This document shows, piece after piece, positions 1 through 12,559 of a stretch of DNA of 64,000 nucleotides (positions are counted from its first letter, which is position 1; the number at the start of each line of letters is the position of its first letter). The DNA comes from Gordionus sp. m RMFG-2023 (Eukaryota; Nematomorpha; Gordioida; Chordodea; Parachordodidae): the NCBI RefSeq assembly GCF_954871325.1, contig NC_088776.1:45774569-45838568 (forward strand), read 5' to 3'. Under the pieces are notes generated by a model, which was given only the letters and a program-made list of their open reading frames with translations, searched no databases and was not told the origin of the DNA. A program made the position numbers and the translations under genes.

Positions 1-1092
1 AATAAAATAATTTTCAGACGTGCCGTCACATTTCGCTCTATAAGTGTATGAATAATCTAGTTGATTTTTTTAAAGTTACTTATCCTCGTATAAATAAAAA
101 AAAATTATATAAAAAGAAGAGCGTTTCTTAAGGTATAATTTCGAAATCAAAATTTAAATAAAAATATTTTTCTTTTAAACATCAAAAATGCGCTTAATCT
201 GCAAAATCTATTAATAGAAAATAAAATTCTCTTTTCAAATATATTATATAGATGGAAAGTAAAATGTATAATCTAGTTAATTAATAAATTCTTCCACTAA
301 AATATTTATTTGTTTCAAATATATTTAAAAAAAATTATTATGTTAAATAACATATAAAATAAGTGTATAAAAGTGGGCGTAATTTAAAAAAAAAAAGAAA
401 TAAAATTTTAAAATATATGTGTAATATAAATTGTGTAATAATAAAAGAAACTATTGTTTTTTAAAAAAAATACCTAGAAATAAGAGAGGTATATTATAAA
501 TGTATACTTTTAAAACTATTCAGTAAAAAACAAGTTAAGTTTATGATGAAATATTTAAAATTTATAATTTTTCATTTTTTCTAAAATATTTGTGCATACA
601 TCGGTGCATTTTAAACCTTCCACTCATCCATAAGGTGTTTAAAGAGTTTTTGAATTGGGGCATAAATCTTGTGAAATGAATAATTATTGTAATTTTGGTC
701 AACAACTTAATTTCACTACAAAACTGTGAGTTAAAAATGTTCTTTTAAATGAAGAATTTAGAGTTGTGATGATAGTTTATTTATTTAGATATATTTCTAA
801 AATTATAATATCATCATTTTGATATTTTTAAGTTTTAAATTAAATAATATTTATGAAAACCTACCAGTGAAAAAATTCAAATACACATTTAATATAAAAT
901 ATATTTAGTTTATTTTAAAAAAAAATACGCATATATTTATTTTTTCAAAATGTAAGTATCATTTATATTTATTATATAAATTTATCAAAATTTTCTACCT
1001 TCTTTAAAATTATAATTAATATTTAAAAATTTATATATAAAAAAACTTAAAAATTTTTTTTTTAATATAAATTTTTGAACAGAATTTTTGAA
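1..1092. other. AT-rich 5' flank, no gene seen
   Basis: No coding stretch, RNA gene or clear repeat is visible. The sequence is dominated by A and T runs. It lies directly upstream of the NK2 start codon, so it probably contains that gene's 5' UTR and promoter, but no specific element can be named. Confidence 0.5.
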
Positions 1093-4000
1093 ATGAGCAG
1101 TAGGGATCAAACCAAAAAATTTTCTATTAATACATTATTGGGACTTTCAAGTGTTTCTACCGTAGAGAATTCGGACAGATTGAATCAAAGCTTAATTAAT
1201 GAGGATGTTTTGAAAGCTATTAGCGCAGATGAAATCAAAAAAATCGATGCACCCGTCACAAAGACTATCCACTTCGATCTCAGGGGTATATATATATATA
1301 TATATATAATTTTATATGTTTTGCAAATTAAGTATCTTTAACTTTAATTAATTTAAAATGTGTAGATTAATTTTTAAAAATAAAATGTTTTTAGTCGGAA
1401 TACATGAGAATTTGGAATCTTTTGAATAATTTCGCGATTTTTATATTTGAGTATCCCAAATTTTTAGAGTATACCTAACTAACCTTATAAATTCTAGACA
1501 ACTTTGGTGACCAGATTTACTGAGGTTATTTTTTGGAATTTGGATCTGATTTCGCTCAGAATGCATTCCAATATATGTAGAGTATATCTAGTATTGAATT
1601 TCAGATGATTTGGTCAAGAATCGGGTATCTGTTATAAAAAAATCTCGATGAAAATTAATATAAATGAAGAATAAGGGAGACTAGGGATCACGTAAGTTTC
1701 ATTAAACAAAAATGGCAATAAAATCAAAACTATACATGACAATTGCAGCTAAATAATATTTCATTTTGCTCCCCTTACTTTAACATTTTATATTTAAAAA
1801 AAGTATTATAATTCAACCACGATATTAATTTTTTCGAAACATAAATTAGGGAAAGGTGAGCATATTTATGACCCTGCTGTAGAAACCAAAATTTTTTACC
1901 ATTTTTATATTATTTATAAATAATAATAATTTACTATTATAATTTTTAATCATGTAATTTTTAAACTTGTGTAAATAGCTGGTTACAACCCTCTAACTAG
2001 CCCCATATCCTCCTCACTATCTTTAAAAAATTTATTCTATGGTAATTTAAACTTAAACAATTTTTTTATATAAATAAAGTTATAACTTTATATAGAATAG
2101 ATAATTAATAAAACCTTTAATACTTTATATTTTTTTAAAAAATCACAGTAGATCGAAATCATAATGGTCTATAAATTTTATAGATCATCCCGGATGTCAG
2201 AATACATTCCTAGTTAGATTATTTTCCAAATTTAAAAATCGCCCTTAGTAAATGATTTAAAGAGATTCTGATAAATCCTGGATTCCGAAATTTCATATAT
2301 AAAATACTCTGGCAATCAACATCTTTAGTTCTTTATAAATACCTGTCAACATAATTTTTTTTATTTAATTAATGTTTTAGTTTATAAATCAATCATAACT
2401 TTAGATTAAAGGCATATACGAATCAAATAATAAACTTTTCGTATTCATTTCTTTTAAACGAATTGAAATTTACTTTTCGGATTCGCATGAAGAGTAAAAT
2501 ATGATATTTCTTTCAAAAGAATCGAATACGAATAATTCTTTTACGGTTAATATTAGTTTTTGAATAAGCCTACTTTTAGAGTGTGTTATTAAATGACTCA
2601 TTCTGTATAGATGTTAAATTTTTAAAAATGTAAATAATAGAAAAATATTATTATATACCTTGTTTTTATTGGATTTATAAATAGGTTTTGTAAATATTTA
2701 ATCTAAATATGTTTTTAAAATCTTTTGAACAAGTATTATATCAAGTGGTAAATTAATCTAGAATAAGGAGTCGAGGTTTGCAAGTGGGCGAGCTTAAACG
2801 AGAGCACCCACCCGCTCTCTAAAAAATCTGGTTAACCCGCTCATCAGCCCGATGTTTAAAGAATAATTTTTTGGTTGGTTTGGTTCTTTTTTTATTTTTA
2901 CGTATTTTTTACTTAAAATTATAATATGCAATATTATAAAATATAATTTTTAATAAATATAAGTTTTTTTGCTTATTTCACCTTAAATAGTATTTCAGAT
3001 ACCCCCCATTGTCCGCCCATTGTTTTAAAGATTTAACCAGCCAGCTCACTCTTCCCATGACTTATGGGCGGTAGTGAACAAGTCAGCTGAAAACCCGCTC
3101 ATTGCACACCTCCAAGGATATTAATTGAAAATCCCTCCCCCCTAGTTTATTCTGAATCTTTTTTCAAATTTTAATCCATTTGTAAAGATTTTTTTTGAAA
3201 ATCTTTTGCTCCAATTTTGGCATGAACTTTTCTAATCTTAATATTTATTAATTTTATGTTATTAATTTTTCATATAAATTATGAAATACAGAGGATTTTA
3301 AAAACTGAGATTAGGATGAATAATTCTTGTTCCAAATTAACTTAGCACACATATAATACAATGTAGTATTATGTTTATAATAAATAAATATTTATTTTAT
3401 TTTAAATTACACTATAGAATATGAAGATCAAATTAAGTCAAGCGGTGATAGAGTCGTTGAAGATAATGATGTTAAAAGAACAAGTTGTAATATTCTTAAA
3501 CCACTTCCTCATTATCACTCAACATATGGTATGACAAAATGTATTAACAACAAAATTATCGCAAAGCAAACTTTACGGCCTGAAAGAGATCTAATTAATT
3601 ATTCTAAAAACATTGATGCAAAAGGCAGAGAAATAATTAAATGCAAAAAATATGATATATCAAATCAAAATAAATTAGGAAGAAGGCTTCCTGAACTAGA
3701 TCAATTTCACAACTACTATTGCAATCCATATAATATGGATTATAATAGAGAAGAAATTTGGAACCCTTCCTATAATAACTATTGGCAAAAATACGCTCAA
3801 CTTCTTAAACAATTTAGTCATAACTATACTCATTCAAACGTTATGCTCGATCATATTTCGGTTAATGGAATGGTTCCCCCGAGTTTAATTAATTCGTATA
3901 TGAATAAGAACTATTCTACCAAGAATGATACTTCTCTTTCGTCAGAAGTTTTTTATGACAAGCGAGAAAACACTGGAAGCACTAAGCACTCTGTTGATTC

Positions 4001-5405
4001 CTCGATTAGATCTTCGATTTCGCTTTCACCTTCATCTAATGCGCCTATGGGTGATGTAAAATGCTGTCAACCATCAAACTATGATGATGATGATACTTGT
4101 TATTATGACACTACACATTCCAAAGAAGATTATTATGAAGAAGATTATGAAGAAGAAATGGAACATGATATCGAAGGTAAAGAATCCATGACAGAAGAGG
4201 AATATTTGGCTAAAAAGCGAAAAAGACGTATCTTGTTTACCAAATTACAAACATACGAGTTGGAAAAACGGTTCAGACAGCAGAAGTACCTCTCAGCACC
4301 TGAAAGGGAAAGCCTCTCAAAGATAATAAATCTAACTCCCACTCAGGTCAAAATATGGTTTCAAAATCATCGATATAAATGTAAGAGGTCTCGCCAAGAA
4401 CGTAGGAAACAAAGGGAAATTCTAAGTCAAGTACTGACTAATAAGGTTCAGGTCTCCAATTTTCGAGATGGTGATATTAGTATAAACAAAAGAATATCTG
4501 AAGAAGAAAACGACTCACCAGAACAGAAGCCACAATTTAATAACCACAAAAAATACGAATGGAGCGAACTCAGTCACGTCAAGGCTCATTTTCACGGTAC
4601 CAATGATCATAATCATGCAATTCCTAATACCCCTTCTAACGATCAGGATGAAGAGGACTATTACGAGTACTTTAAACGTAGCACTAGCCATAGAAAATTT
4701 CCTAAATCAGACAAGAACAACCCTTTTTACAGTGTTTTCGACGAAGAAAAAGCCTCAAATATAATTATAGAAACAAGTAAAGAATCTAAACCAATTGTAA
4801 TACAACATAATCAGGACAAAAGTGCTAAAAAAAACATTCACGACATTCATAAATCTAGGGCTTACGATACATCTCACAAAAGGATGAAGAGGATAAGACA
4901 ATTAACCCTTGCCAAATTTAAAAAAAATAATCTGCAACTCGCTCATGGGAATAAGATGAAACATAATTATGAAAGTAATAATACACAGGTTCCTACAAAC
5001 TATTGTGTTGAAGCATGCCAAAAGTATGTTCAAACGCCTCCCTACAATATCCATCATCCCTATATGAACCCTGATTCTCCGCAAAGATATTGGTTCAAGG
5101 GACCAAAATTTAATAATAACAATAATATCAAAGATGGGCACATTAATAGAACCTTTGATTATATAGAAACATCGGAAAACAGAGCTGTGAAACTCAAATC
5201 TGATAAAATTATTGACACTTATGCTAACTATAAAAAATATTTGGAGCACTCACCAAGCACAGAATTTGCCAATGTTACTCATGTAAATTCAGATTTTGAT
5301 TCAAGAATGCACAAACAATACATCGATAATTTATTATATTCTCATTTCCCTCTCACAAAAAGCTACCAATATTATTATCACCCAAAGGCCAAAATTATTG
5401 AATAA
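1093..5405 (+). CDS. NK2-class homeobox transcription factor, two exons (1093-1285, 3418-5405)
   Basis: Sequence-specific DNA-binding nuclear protein of the NK2 homeobox class, most like NKX2.2/vnd. Exon 1 ends at a GT donor after one base of a codon; exon 2 begins after an AG at 3416-3417 with the matching two bases, giving a 726-aa frame without stops. Residues 10-18 (FSINTLLGL) resemble the TN/eh1 Groucho-binding motif. An acidic stretch lies at about 285-326. The homeodomain is residues 331-390 (4215-4394) and shows W48, F49, N51 and the NK2-diagnostic Y54 in WFQNHRYK. Residues 407-417 ([11 protein letters not shown]) look like a degenerate NK2-specific domain. The tail to 726 is rich in Asn, His, Lys and Tyr and is unusually long. 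I took the first ATG of exon 1 as the start; its frame has no earlier ATG nearby. Paralogue identity within NK2 is not settled by eye. Confidence 0.9.
1286..3417 (+). other. Intron 1 of the NK2 gene
   Basis: The intron starts with a GT that runs straight into a (TA)n microsatellite (to about 1308) and ends in TATAG at 3413-3417. It holds a MITE relic (2772-3113), a weak AT-rich inverted segment near 2409-2575 with repeated ACGAAT motifs, and a stretch at 1670-1700 with a GGGAGACTAGGG motif like the ends of the 18.1 kb MITE. No other coding sequence is seen. Confidence 0.75.
2772..3113. mobile_element. hAT-like MITE relic in NK2 intron
   Basis: The ends are related inverted repeats: CGAGGTTTGCAAGTGGGCG on the left and, reversed, GGAGGTGTGCAATGAGCGGG on the right. 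GC-rich blocks with CCCGC and GCCC words sit at both ends around an AT-rich centre. Flanks AAGGAGT and AAGGATA may be a worn target duplication. No transposase is present. Confidence 0.5.
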
Positions 5406-5406
5406 A
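5401..5406 (+). promoter_or_regulatory. Polyadenylation signal candidate overlapping the NK2 stop
   Basis: AATAAA starts two bases before the TAA stop (5403-5405). A second AATAAA lies at 5421-5426. Either would give a very short 3' UTR; in DNA this AT-rich the hexamer is also expected by chance. Confidence 0.35.
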
Positions 5407-5426
5407 TAACATAACAATATAATAAA

Positions 5427-5978
5427 ATTGTGAATTAAATGTTAGAAAATCAAAAATATTATATTTATTTATTGTAAATTTGTTAAATAAGATTAATTAA
5501 TATAATAAAATATTTATTTTCGATTAAATCATCAAAAAAATTTGTGATAATTATAAGAGGAACTATAGATATCTCTTAATGATTGAGCAATTCGAGATAA
5601 TTTTTAAATATTAAATCTCCATCATCTTTAAATTATTAAAGTAGTATTCGTAGTTTTTACTATTTATCTTTTAGATTTAAGTGAGATAAAATATTTTTCG
5701 AATTTTAAAATTTATTTACTTTCATGGAGGCCAGAACAGGTCGGTAAATTTTTCTATCAAAATTATCATCAAAAATTACCAAATTTTTACAGTTTAATAT
5801 ATTATACTATCTATTTTAATAAAGGTAAATATTTAAGCTTGCTCGACCTAAACCTGTGGCTTCTCGGATCCCGTGACGACTAGTTGAATCAATAAAGTTT
5901 AACAAGTCTCCTATTAGATAGATCACCTCTTTTATTCCTCTATTTTGATGAAATTTTTTTATCTATATGAAACAGCTT
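5427..5978. other. No gene seen
   Basis: AT-rich spacer. Blocks at 5726-5750 and 5840-5865 are loosely inverted (AGAACAGGTCGG against CGACCTAAACCTGT) and may be the ends of an old MITE of about 140 bp, but no target duplication is clear. Confidence 0.4.
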
Positions 5979-6248
5979 AGGCCATTTCCAAACAAAACGT
6001 TTAAGCGGTTTTTCTGGCATGTTTTTCTAAAAAAAATTTTAATCGTTATATAAAATAAATTATCTTTGTTTTCTATTAAAGATTAAATGGCGTCGGAAAT
6101 AGGGATTCGGATTGTTTTATTTAAAATAATATATTATAAAAAAATTAATTCGACAAATTATTATCCTTTGTTTGTAAATAAAAAAATTACTGGAAAACAT
6201 GCCACAAAAACCGTTTTGTTAAAAAAGAGTTCTGTTAGGAAATGGCCT
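5979..6248. mobile_element. Palindromic MITE, ~270 bp
   Basis: Inverted ends AGGCCATTTCCAAACAAAAC (left) and, reversed, AGGCCATTTCCTAACAGAAC (right) continue inward to matching GCATGTTTT words about 50 bp inside each end. The interior is AT-rich and noncoding; a 63-codon open frame across its right half is incidental. Flanking TA (left) and TG (right) could be a worn TA duplication, which would fit a Tc1/mariner-type origin, but the superfamily is uncertain. Confidence 0.7.
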
Positions 6249-6717
6249 GATGGGAGGGCGGGGCTATATGGCAGGTAAGGTAAAAAGGCAAATATCTATG
6301 AATTTTTCATTAGGCTAATTGTTTCTAATTTGACAAAGATTATTTCTATACATGCTATTTTTATGTTTATTGATTGGAACTCCTCAAGAAATATTGCTCA
6401 AAAATAATATTTTCACTTTTTTATTTGATAATTTTTGTTCAAAAGCACTATTGTGAATTTTATAAAATTTATAAGATATATTCCTATAAGTATATGAAAC
6501 CGAATGAACATAGTCATAGGTTTCTATCACCACCTAGGGTTAAAGGGCAAGGGACAAATTAATAATTTTGTGAAGCAAGAATTTCTCAAGGACAACGACC
6601 TCACACATTATTTTAAGTTGATTTTCCGCCTGTGTAACCTACTCACTAAACCCTAAGAGTTTGATTTTTACCAATCTGTAGAGATCGTTCTAGAGGTAAA
6701 TTTTGGATAGTGTTATT
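6249..6717. other. No gene seen
   Basis: AT-rich spacer with short open frames that lack codon structure or recognisable motifs. Confidence 0.4.
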
Positions 6718-6725
6718 CCTTGTGA

Positions 6726-6947
6726 TAGTGTTGTTGAACGGCTCGTTTTGAGCCGATTTTTTAAACGGCTAACTCAATATTTTAGCCAGAAAAATATTGC
6801 TTAAGCCTCGAAATTTTGCTAATAGATGTCCAAACCTTTGTTCTTTCTACAAACAAAATCTTCAGGCTTGCGTAATATTATTCTGGGTGAAATATTGAGT
6901 TAGCCGTTTTTAAAAATCGGCTCAAAACGAGCCGTTTAACAATAATA
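6726..6947. mobile_element. hAT MITE family A, copy 1 (222 bp)
   Basis: Begins TAGTGTTGTTGAACGG and ends, reversed, TATTATTGTTAAACGG. Both arms continue with CTCGTTTTGAGCCGATTTTT, making a near-complete foldback. Flanks CCTTGTGA and CCTAGTAA match at 6 of 8 positions, a worn 8-bp hAT-type duplication. The same family occurs at 22.6, 30.2, 44.6 and 50.7 kb. No coding capacity. Confidence 0.85.
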
Positions 6948-6955
6948 CCTAGTAA

Positions 6956-7859
6956 TATGCAAATAAGGCTTAAATCTCAGTACAGTTAATAAGGCTTTAG
7001 CCAACTCCCTATCTCATTATGATAGCAGGTACCACTGCTGGGGGGGGGGGGTGACAGAATCATTGAAATATAAAAATAAAGGAAATAGAGGTGGTAGAAA
7101 TGTAGGAGGTATGTTTTTCTAAGCTAATTTTGATAATTTCAATTTCCTATTTTTTGGTAAAAATATTTTATGGGTAGATTAAAAAAATTGGGAGGGGCTG
7201 GGGTCAGATTTTTAGGAATGTAATGTAATATCAGTAAAAGGTGCGATTATATAATGCAGCAATTATTATGAATATAATAGGCATATTTTCTTTGTGCCAG
7301 GAATTATCTATTTTATGTGTTTATCTTTTTTGTGAAGAATATTTTTTTATTTATAATTGTGTATTTACTATAATAAATAAAATTTTTATGTTTTTACGAT
7401 TTTTACTTACTCTTTTAACCGATTACTTGGAAGTGGGAGTAAAAAATAATCCAAATTCGGCAGCAGGAGACAGGGCACATACAAATATATTTAAAATAAC
7501 CGTAAGGTGATGGATGATATTGAGAATAATTTTTACCTTGTCCCCTCAAAAAACTTATTGTTAAAGTAATTGTTGAAGTATAATGTTAATCAAAAATCTG
7601 GATAGAATTATGAAAACCATAAAATTATTGCTCTGAAACATTAATAATAGAAATATCCGAATTCCTAATGTTATATACCTTTTCTCTATCAGAAAAAAAA
7701 GAACTAATTTACCAATAAAATATGAAATATAATCAAAACTAGCTGGGCTGCTTCAAATCCTTCGGAGCCTTCGGCTGGGTCACGAATCTAAATAATTAAT
7801 TAAGCATTTTTTTATTTTTACCACGTGGGTTTTTTTATATTTTACTTTTTATATAATAT
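6956..7859. other. No gene seen; contains a G12 tract
   Basis: A run of 12 G at 7030-7041 stands out from the AT-rich background. An 89-codon open frame at 7241-7510 has no recognisable motif and a hydrophobic AT-driven composition, so I do not call it a gene. A small GC block near 7741-7785 repeats CCTTCGG. Confidence 0.4.
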
Positions 7860-8470
7860 TTTTTTCATCACCATTAATGTTTGTTGAACAATTGAAAGCA
7901 CAAATAAAATTTCCAATATTTCCTGCTTCATTAGTGCATAGGATACTTTAACCATTATAAGAGGAAAAATTATTAGCAACAAAATTTTGGCCAACCTTAA
8001 TATTTAAAGCGTCTAAAAGTATTTATTCTAAAAATTTTATCGATCTTTAGTTTTAAATCATATTTTAATCCGTTTGGTGGGCAGGTAAAGGAAAATAGTT
8101 ATTAGTAAAATAAGAAAAAATAGACAAAATTGGCATCATGCCAGAATGTATAATGTAGAAGAACTAAATATCTGGTTTGCGCTAATTTCCCTTATTTGTC
8201 TGGTTTTAATAATTCAACAATCTGTTACAAAAGAACGAATTATAAACAAAATTAAAATTCTGAAGCAAGCTTTGGAAACGCTCATTCTAAAACTTATATC
8301 AAACAATTATTAATTTAAACTTTTCATTGCTTTAATCTGTTTGGTAGACAATAAAGGGTGAAAAAATTATTGCTAATGTAAGAAAAAAGTTTCCAAAACT
8401 GGCCTCATGCTAGGATGGTTAATATTGAAGTTCTAAATATCTGGCTTGCCTTAATATTTAGTACCTTACT
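7860..8470 (-). repeat. Dispersed repeat family B, two adjoining copies
   Basis: On the minus strand this region matches 55870-56175 over roughly 300 bp, including the words CATGATGCCAAT, GCTAATAATTTTTCC and ACTAATGAAGCAGGAAA. A portion (about 8060-8200) is repeated in tandem at about 8330-8460, and that second copy is closest to 53790-53895. A third, weaker copy lies near 9040-9160. Its class is unknown; no target duplication or terminal repeats were found. Confidence 0.6.
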
Positions 8471-8732
8471 CAATAAATTTTCAATGAATTTCTTCCACCA
8501 CAAAATTTAACAGAATTATAATCCAAATAAAAAATATAATATTGCGCCTTAAAGCATTAACTATAAAACTTATATCAAAATTATGGCTTAGGGAAAACCG
8601 GAGCATAAAATAGAAACTAATTATAAGTCAAATAAAAACTAAAACGGTAGCCATAGAAGTTAAAATCTCATTATTTTTTGAATTGTTATATTTTAAAAAT
8701 TTGATATGAACTTGAATCTCATAGTCGCAGTG

Positions 8733-8925
8733 GCGTCACTAGCCTTTAAAATCCCGGGAGGCTAAAGTTTTTCTCTTAAAAAATTATGTTCCTTTTTAAG
8801 ACTTTCAAAATGACCTTGTTTTTTTGGCTAACATTTTCAAAATGACCTCTTTTTATGTATTTTTTAAAAAAAAATATCAGTGGACTCTTCAGATTTTCAG
8901 GGAACTCGAGTCCCTATGCGTCCTC
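8733..8925. mobile_element. hAT-type relic sharing ends with the 60.7 kb element
   Basis: Starts CAGTGGCGTCACTAGCC, nearly the same as CAGTGGCGTCGCTAG at 60675. The right part contains GAACTCGAGTCCCTATGCG, the reverse of the GCATAGGGGCTCGAGCCCC block found beside the left end of the 60.7 kb element. The far end is damaged, so the right boundary is approximate. Confidence 0.55.
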
Positions 8926-9039
8926 CAACCATGGTGATGTTACGTTAAGACACAGTCTTAAGCACGGTTTGCCAAACTTTTGAAAGCATTAGTGCCATAG
9001 CTTATGCCAATATAGAGGGCTAGTATACATTTTAATTTA

Positions 9040-9160
9040 ATATTCAATTCGTTCGGTAAACAGTATAAATAAATTAAGTTATTAGTAAAATAAAAAAATA
9101 TATGAAATTGGTAGATTGGTAGAACTAAAAATATGGAAGCACAGAAACAATAATAATAAA
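9040..9160 (-). repeat. Repeat family B, weak third copy
   Basis: Shares ATTCGTTCGGTAAAC, TTATTAGTAAAATAA and an AAATTGG...AGAACTAAA order with the copies at 8.08 and 8.34 kb. Divergent and lacking the distal part. Confidence 0.4.
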
Positions 9161-9299
9161 AAAAATTAAATAAACGATATATATATAAAATTACTATCAT
9201 GAAAAATTAACTTTTTATCGTATTTTAAAATAGAGATAAATTTCTTTTTATGTAACTTTGATACTTTATGCTTAAATTAATTCAATTTTTAAATATTAT

Positions 9300-9760
9300 T
9301 TTACAAGCCCGGATATTGGTCGATGTATAGGTACGAGGGTGGTGGATAGTCTTTAAACCTTCATGGGCAGGATTCGGGCCACGCACTGGTTTTGGGATTA
9401 ATATTATATTTTCTAGCGGGTCTATGTTTTTTAAAAATTTTAGTGGGCTTGGACCTAAAAATTTTTATTAAAATATTCAACAGTTGATAACTTAAAAAAT
9501 ATTGCAATTTTTATTTTCTAATAATAATTCAGCATTAGAAACAATGTGATTGCCTAAAAACCCTGAAATATTGTTTATTTTCATTAAATGCAACAAGTTA
9601 ATTTTTTATATATGGGTTTGGGTCGGGCTTGGTAAAAATTTTAGAAACGTATGAGTATACTTGAGATTTTTTAAAATACTAAATATGGGTTGGGTCGTGT
9701 ATAGGCCTAAAAAAATTTATACTGCGAGCCTTGGCAGGACTTAATCAAAAAATTAAGGCC
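9300..9760. repeat. GC-word cluster, probable element relic
   Basis: Repeated GGGTCGGGC, GGGCTTGG and GGCCTAAAAA words at both sides of an AT-rich core look like the subterminal repeats of non-autonomous hAT elements seen elsewhere in this window. Clear terminal inverted repeats or a target duplication were not found. Confidence 0.35.
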
Positions 9761-12500
9761 CATGAAGCTATCTGAAGAGAAGAGGAGCCTTCAAACGGGA
9801 AGAGGAATTGTATAAGTAAATATGTGTAATACCAGAAAGAAAGTAATATTAATATGTAGTAAGGATTTATAAACTTTAAAAAAAAGAATATCCACATCAT
9901 TGGTCCTCTATGGGGGAAAGTGCCAAAAAGATACGGGGTCTCTAACAATCCTTCACCCTTTAGTAACTTCGTATGGACACTTATAATTACTGAATTGTCA
10001 ATCTAGTATATATAGATTTGGTAATAAGAAAAAAACTTTTATATAATTTAAGTTATATAACCAATAAAAATAAAATCCTAAAAACCTAAAGTGAATAAAT
10101 ATTATATTATAATCGAAGTCTATATATTTTTTAAAAAAAACTTATATCATGCATGGCACACTATTTTATGAAATCTTTCTGCTATATAAAGTTACAAAAG
10201 TTGATTATCACTAGAAAACTGAGATAAATAGCACAAAACAAATAACATTATGTTACAAATATAGGGCCTTAGGTAACTAGAGGGAGGGGTCATCCAAAAG
10301 GTGCATTTTTCAAAGATTACATATTTTGATCACTTTTTGTTATCTTTTTCTTATGCGTATACTAGATTCGTCATTTTTTAAATGGGATTCGTGTATACGC
10401 AGGTTGGAATATGAATTAGGTATTATGTATGGAATCTTTATAACATAAAATATTAATAATTTGTAATAAATATTGGGTAATTATAAGAATATGTGATACT
10501 TATACTTTTTTAAATTATAATCCTCATAAAACACCAAAAAAACGAATTGCAAATTTTCTGGTAGCAGAATCTGGGAAGGGGTTGTTGAAGCCCTATTTAC
10601 AAAAATAGTTTTTATGGTTGACATGACGTTTAAAAATAAATTTATTTTACATCTTACTATCCGATATAAAATTTGGCAAAAGATTTATTTATTAGAAACA
10701 AATATTATATAAATTATTATGAAATGTTATTTTTTGATTACTTTTAAATATCAACAATCAAAAGATAATAGAATTATTATTTGTGAAACATTGTATAATG
10801 AGAATATAATTTTTAAGTATTAAAATCATCTCTTGATTAGGCTACATTATTGGTCTGGTTCTATATATATAAGGAAAAATCATAAAATATATAAGAATTA
10901 TAATTTGTTTTTTATTTATAAAAATATCAATTATATCAAGATAAGAAAAAGCTAAGAACCTATAAATTCTTATATTAGGTCAACACTTTAAATATTTACT
11001 TTACATATAGTGATTTATATAAAAACTTAAAGCTACACTATAATCTTTTTATTACTAATATAAATTTTATATTATATATTATAAATTTAATGCCGAAATT
11101 AACAAAAAAAAATTTAAATGTTACTTTTCTTAACATAAATTACAATAATTAAATTTTAGCTCAAGTTAAAAATTTTCTTCGGAACGTAAAATTTTCTGGA
11201 AGTGGCCAATCTTGATGGTGGATAATTTTAGAAAATTAGGTCATTAGTAGGTTTCAAAATTTTGACTTTAAACTTAACCGAATTTTTTTTTACATTATTT
11301 AAATTCTGTCGAGTCTCAAGGCAAACCTTAATAAAAAGTTAAAAGTATTTTTTGAGAAGGAATGAACCTTCCTTGGTTTAAGGATAAGCCTACGCTGAGT
11401 CTGGTGTATTTAAATCACCTAACTTTAGCTAACTACAAAATTGCTTAGCCAAATTTTTATTCTTGTATTTTTGAAAAATTAGAAAGTTTTTATTGCTTTT
11501 GCGGGTGTAATTTATCAAATTATGTATTCCAAAAATTTTCAAAGCGAGGTTTGCTATAAACCAGTTCCTGCTCTTCCCTATATAGTTTTGAGTTAATTAT
11601 TAGATAAAGATGAACCCTTGTATGAGCCGCTATTCTCATTGGATATTTTATAAATTTATCTTTTTGGTAAGGCGATATTTGAAGGGTATTGTTTAATTTT
11701 TTGCATTTTATATCTTTAATTGAGTGCGTTTTATTAAATTTAATAATCGGATTTTGTATCCAGTATGTGTAGAATACCCATCCTATAAATTCAGACAATT
11801 TTAAAAAACTTATATTTATATTAATTTTTTCATAATATTACCAAATATTTTTAATGTAAATTGAAATTTCTTCATAATTTCATTGCAAAATTGTCTGAAA
11901 TTCATAGGTTAGTAATTAACACATATTAGTATGCATTTCCGGAAATAATCACATTTTTAAATTTAGTAAAACTTACTTAATTAAGAATTTAAAATAATAT
12001 CAAAAATTAAAAAAATACCCGTCAAACTATCGTTACTGATTTTTCTATTTATTAAATATATTCTTAAAAAAAATTGTCGGTTTAATCCAGATTTTATTTT
12101 AAAAAAAAGATATTTAAGGGGGGCCAGTCTAGATTTATTTTTTGATAAAATTTTAGGCTTTGGTTCTCTGTAGAATCTTTGAGTTAATAAAGGAAAATAG
12201 ATATATTTAAAAATTGTTTGTTTATATTTTGATAATTAAATTAACTGCCTAACTGACATTATAATATTCATAAAATTTAATACATTACAATTTTCACAAT
12301 AATTTAAAGAGTTACATAAAAAGAAAGAAAAACTACTTAGAATTTCAAAAATTTTAACCACATAAAAATTATGCAAAATTAGAAAATACTCAAAAATTAT
12401 TACTAAAGCTCGCTAAATGACGCCCAAACTCCTCAAAATTTGAAACTACATATAAAATACGTAAAATATATCATTAAACTAGACAATATCACAAGGCATT
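9761..12500. other. No gene seen; small inverted segment near 11.5-11.95 kb
   Basis: No coding signature is visible. The block at about 11770-11812 read in reverse (TTGTCTGAATTTATAGG) matches 11888-11910 (TTGTCTGAAATTCATAGG), forming a loose hairpin, and a related word recurs at about 15880-15925. A 92-codon minus-strand frame (11520-11798) covers one arm and is probably incidental. Confidence 0.4.
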
Positions 12501-12559
12501 TTAAACCTTTTGAAAAAAAATTTGCGAAAATAGTTTAAATAAAATATATTAAATATATT

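Noticed and set aside
4145-5249. Minus-strand frames opposite NK2 exon 2
   Set aside because: They are shadows of the homeobox reading frame.
6087-6278. 63-codon frame as a gene
   Set aside because: It covers the right half and terminal repeat of a palindromic MITE.
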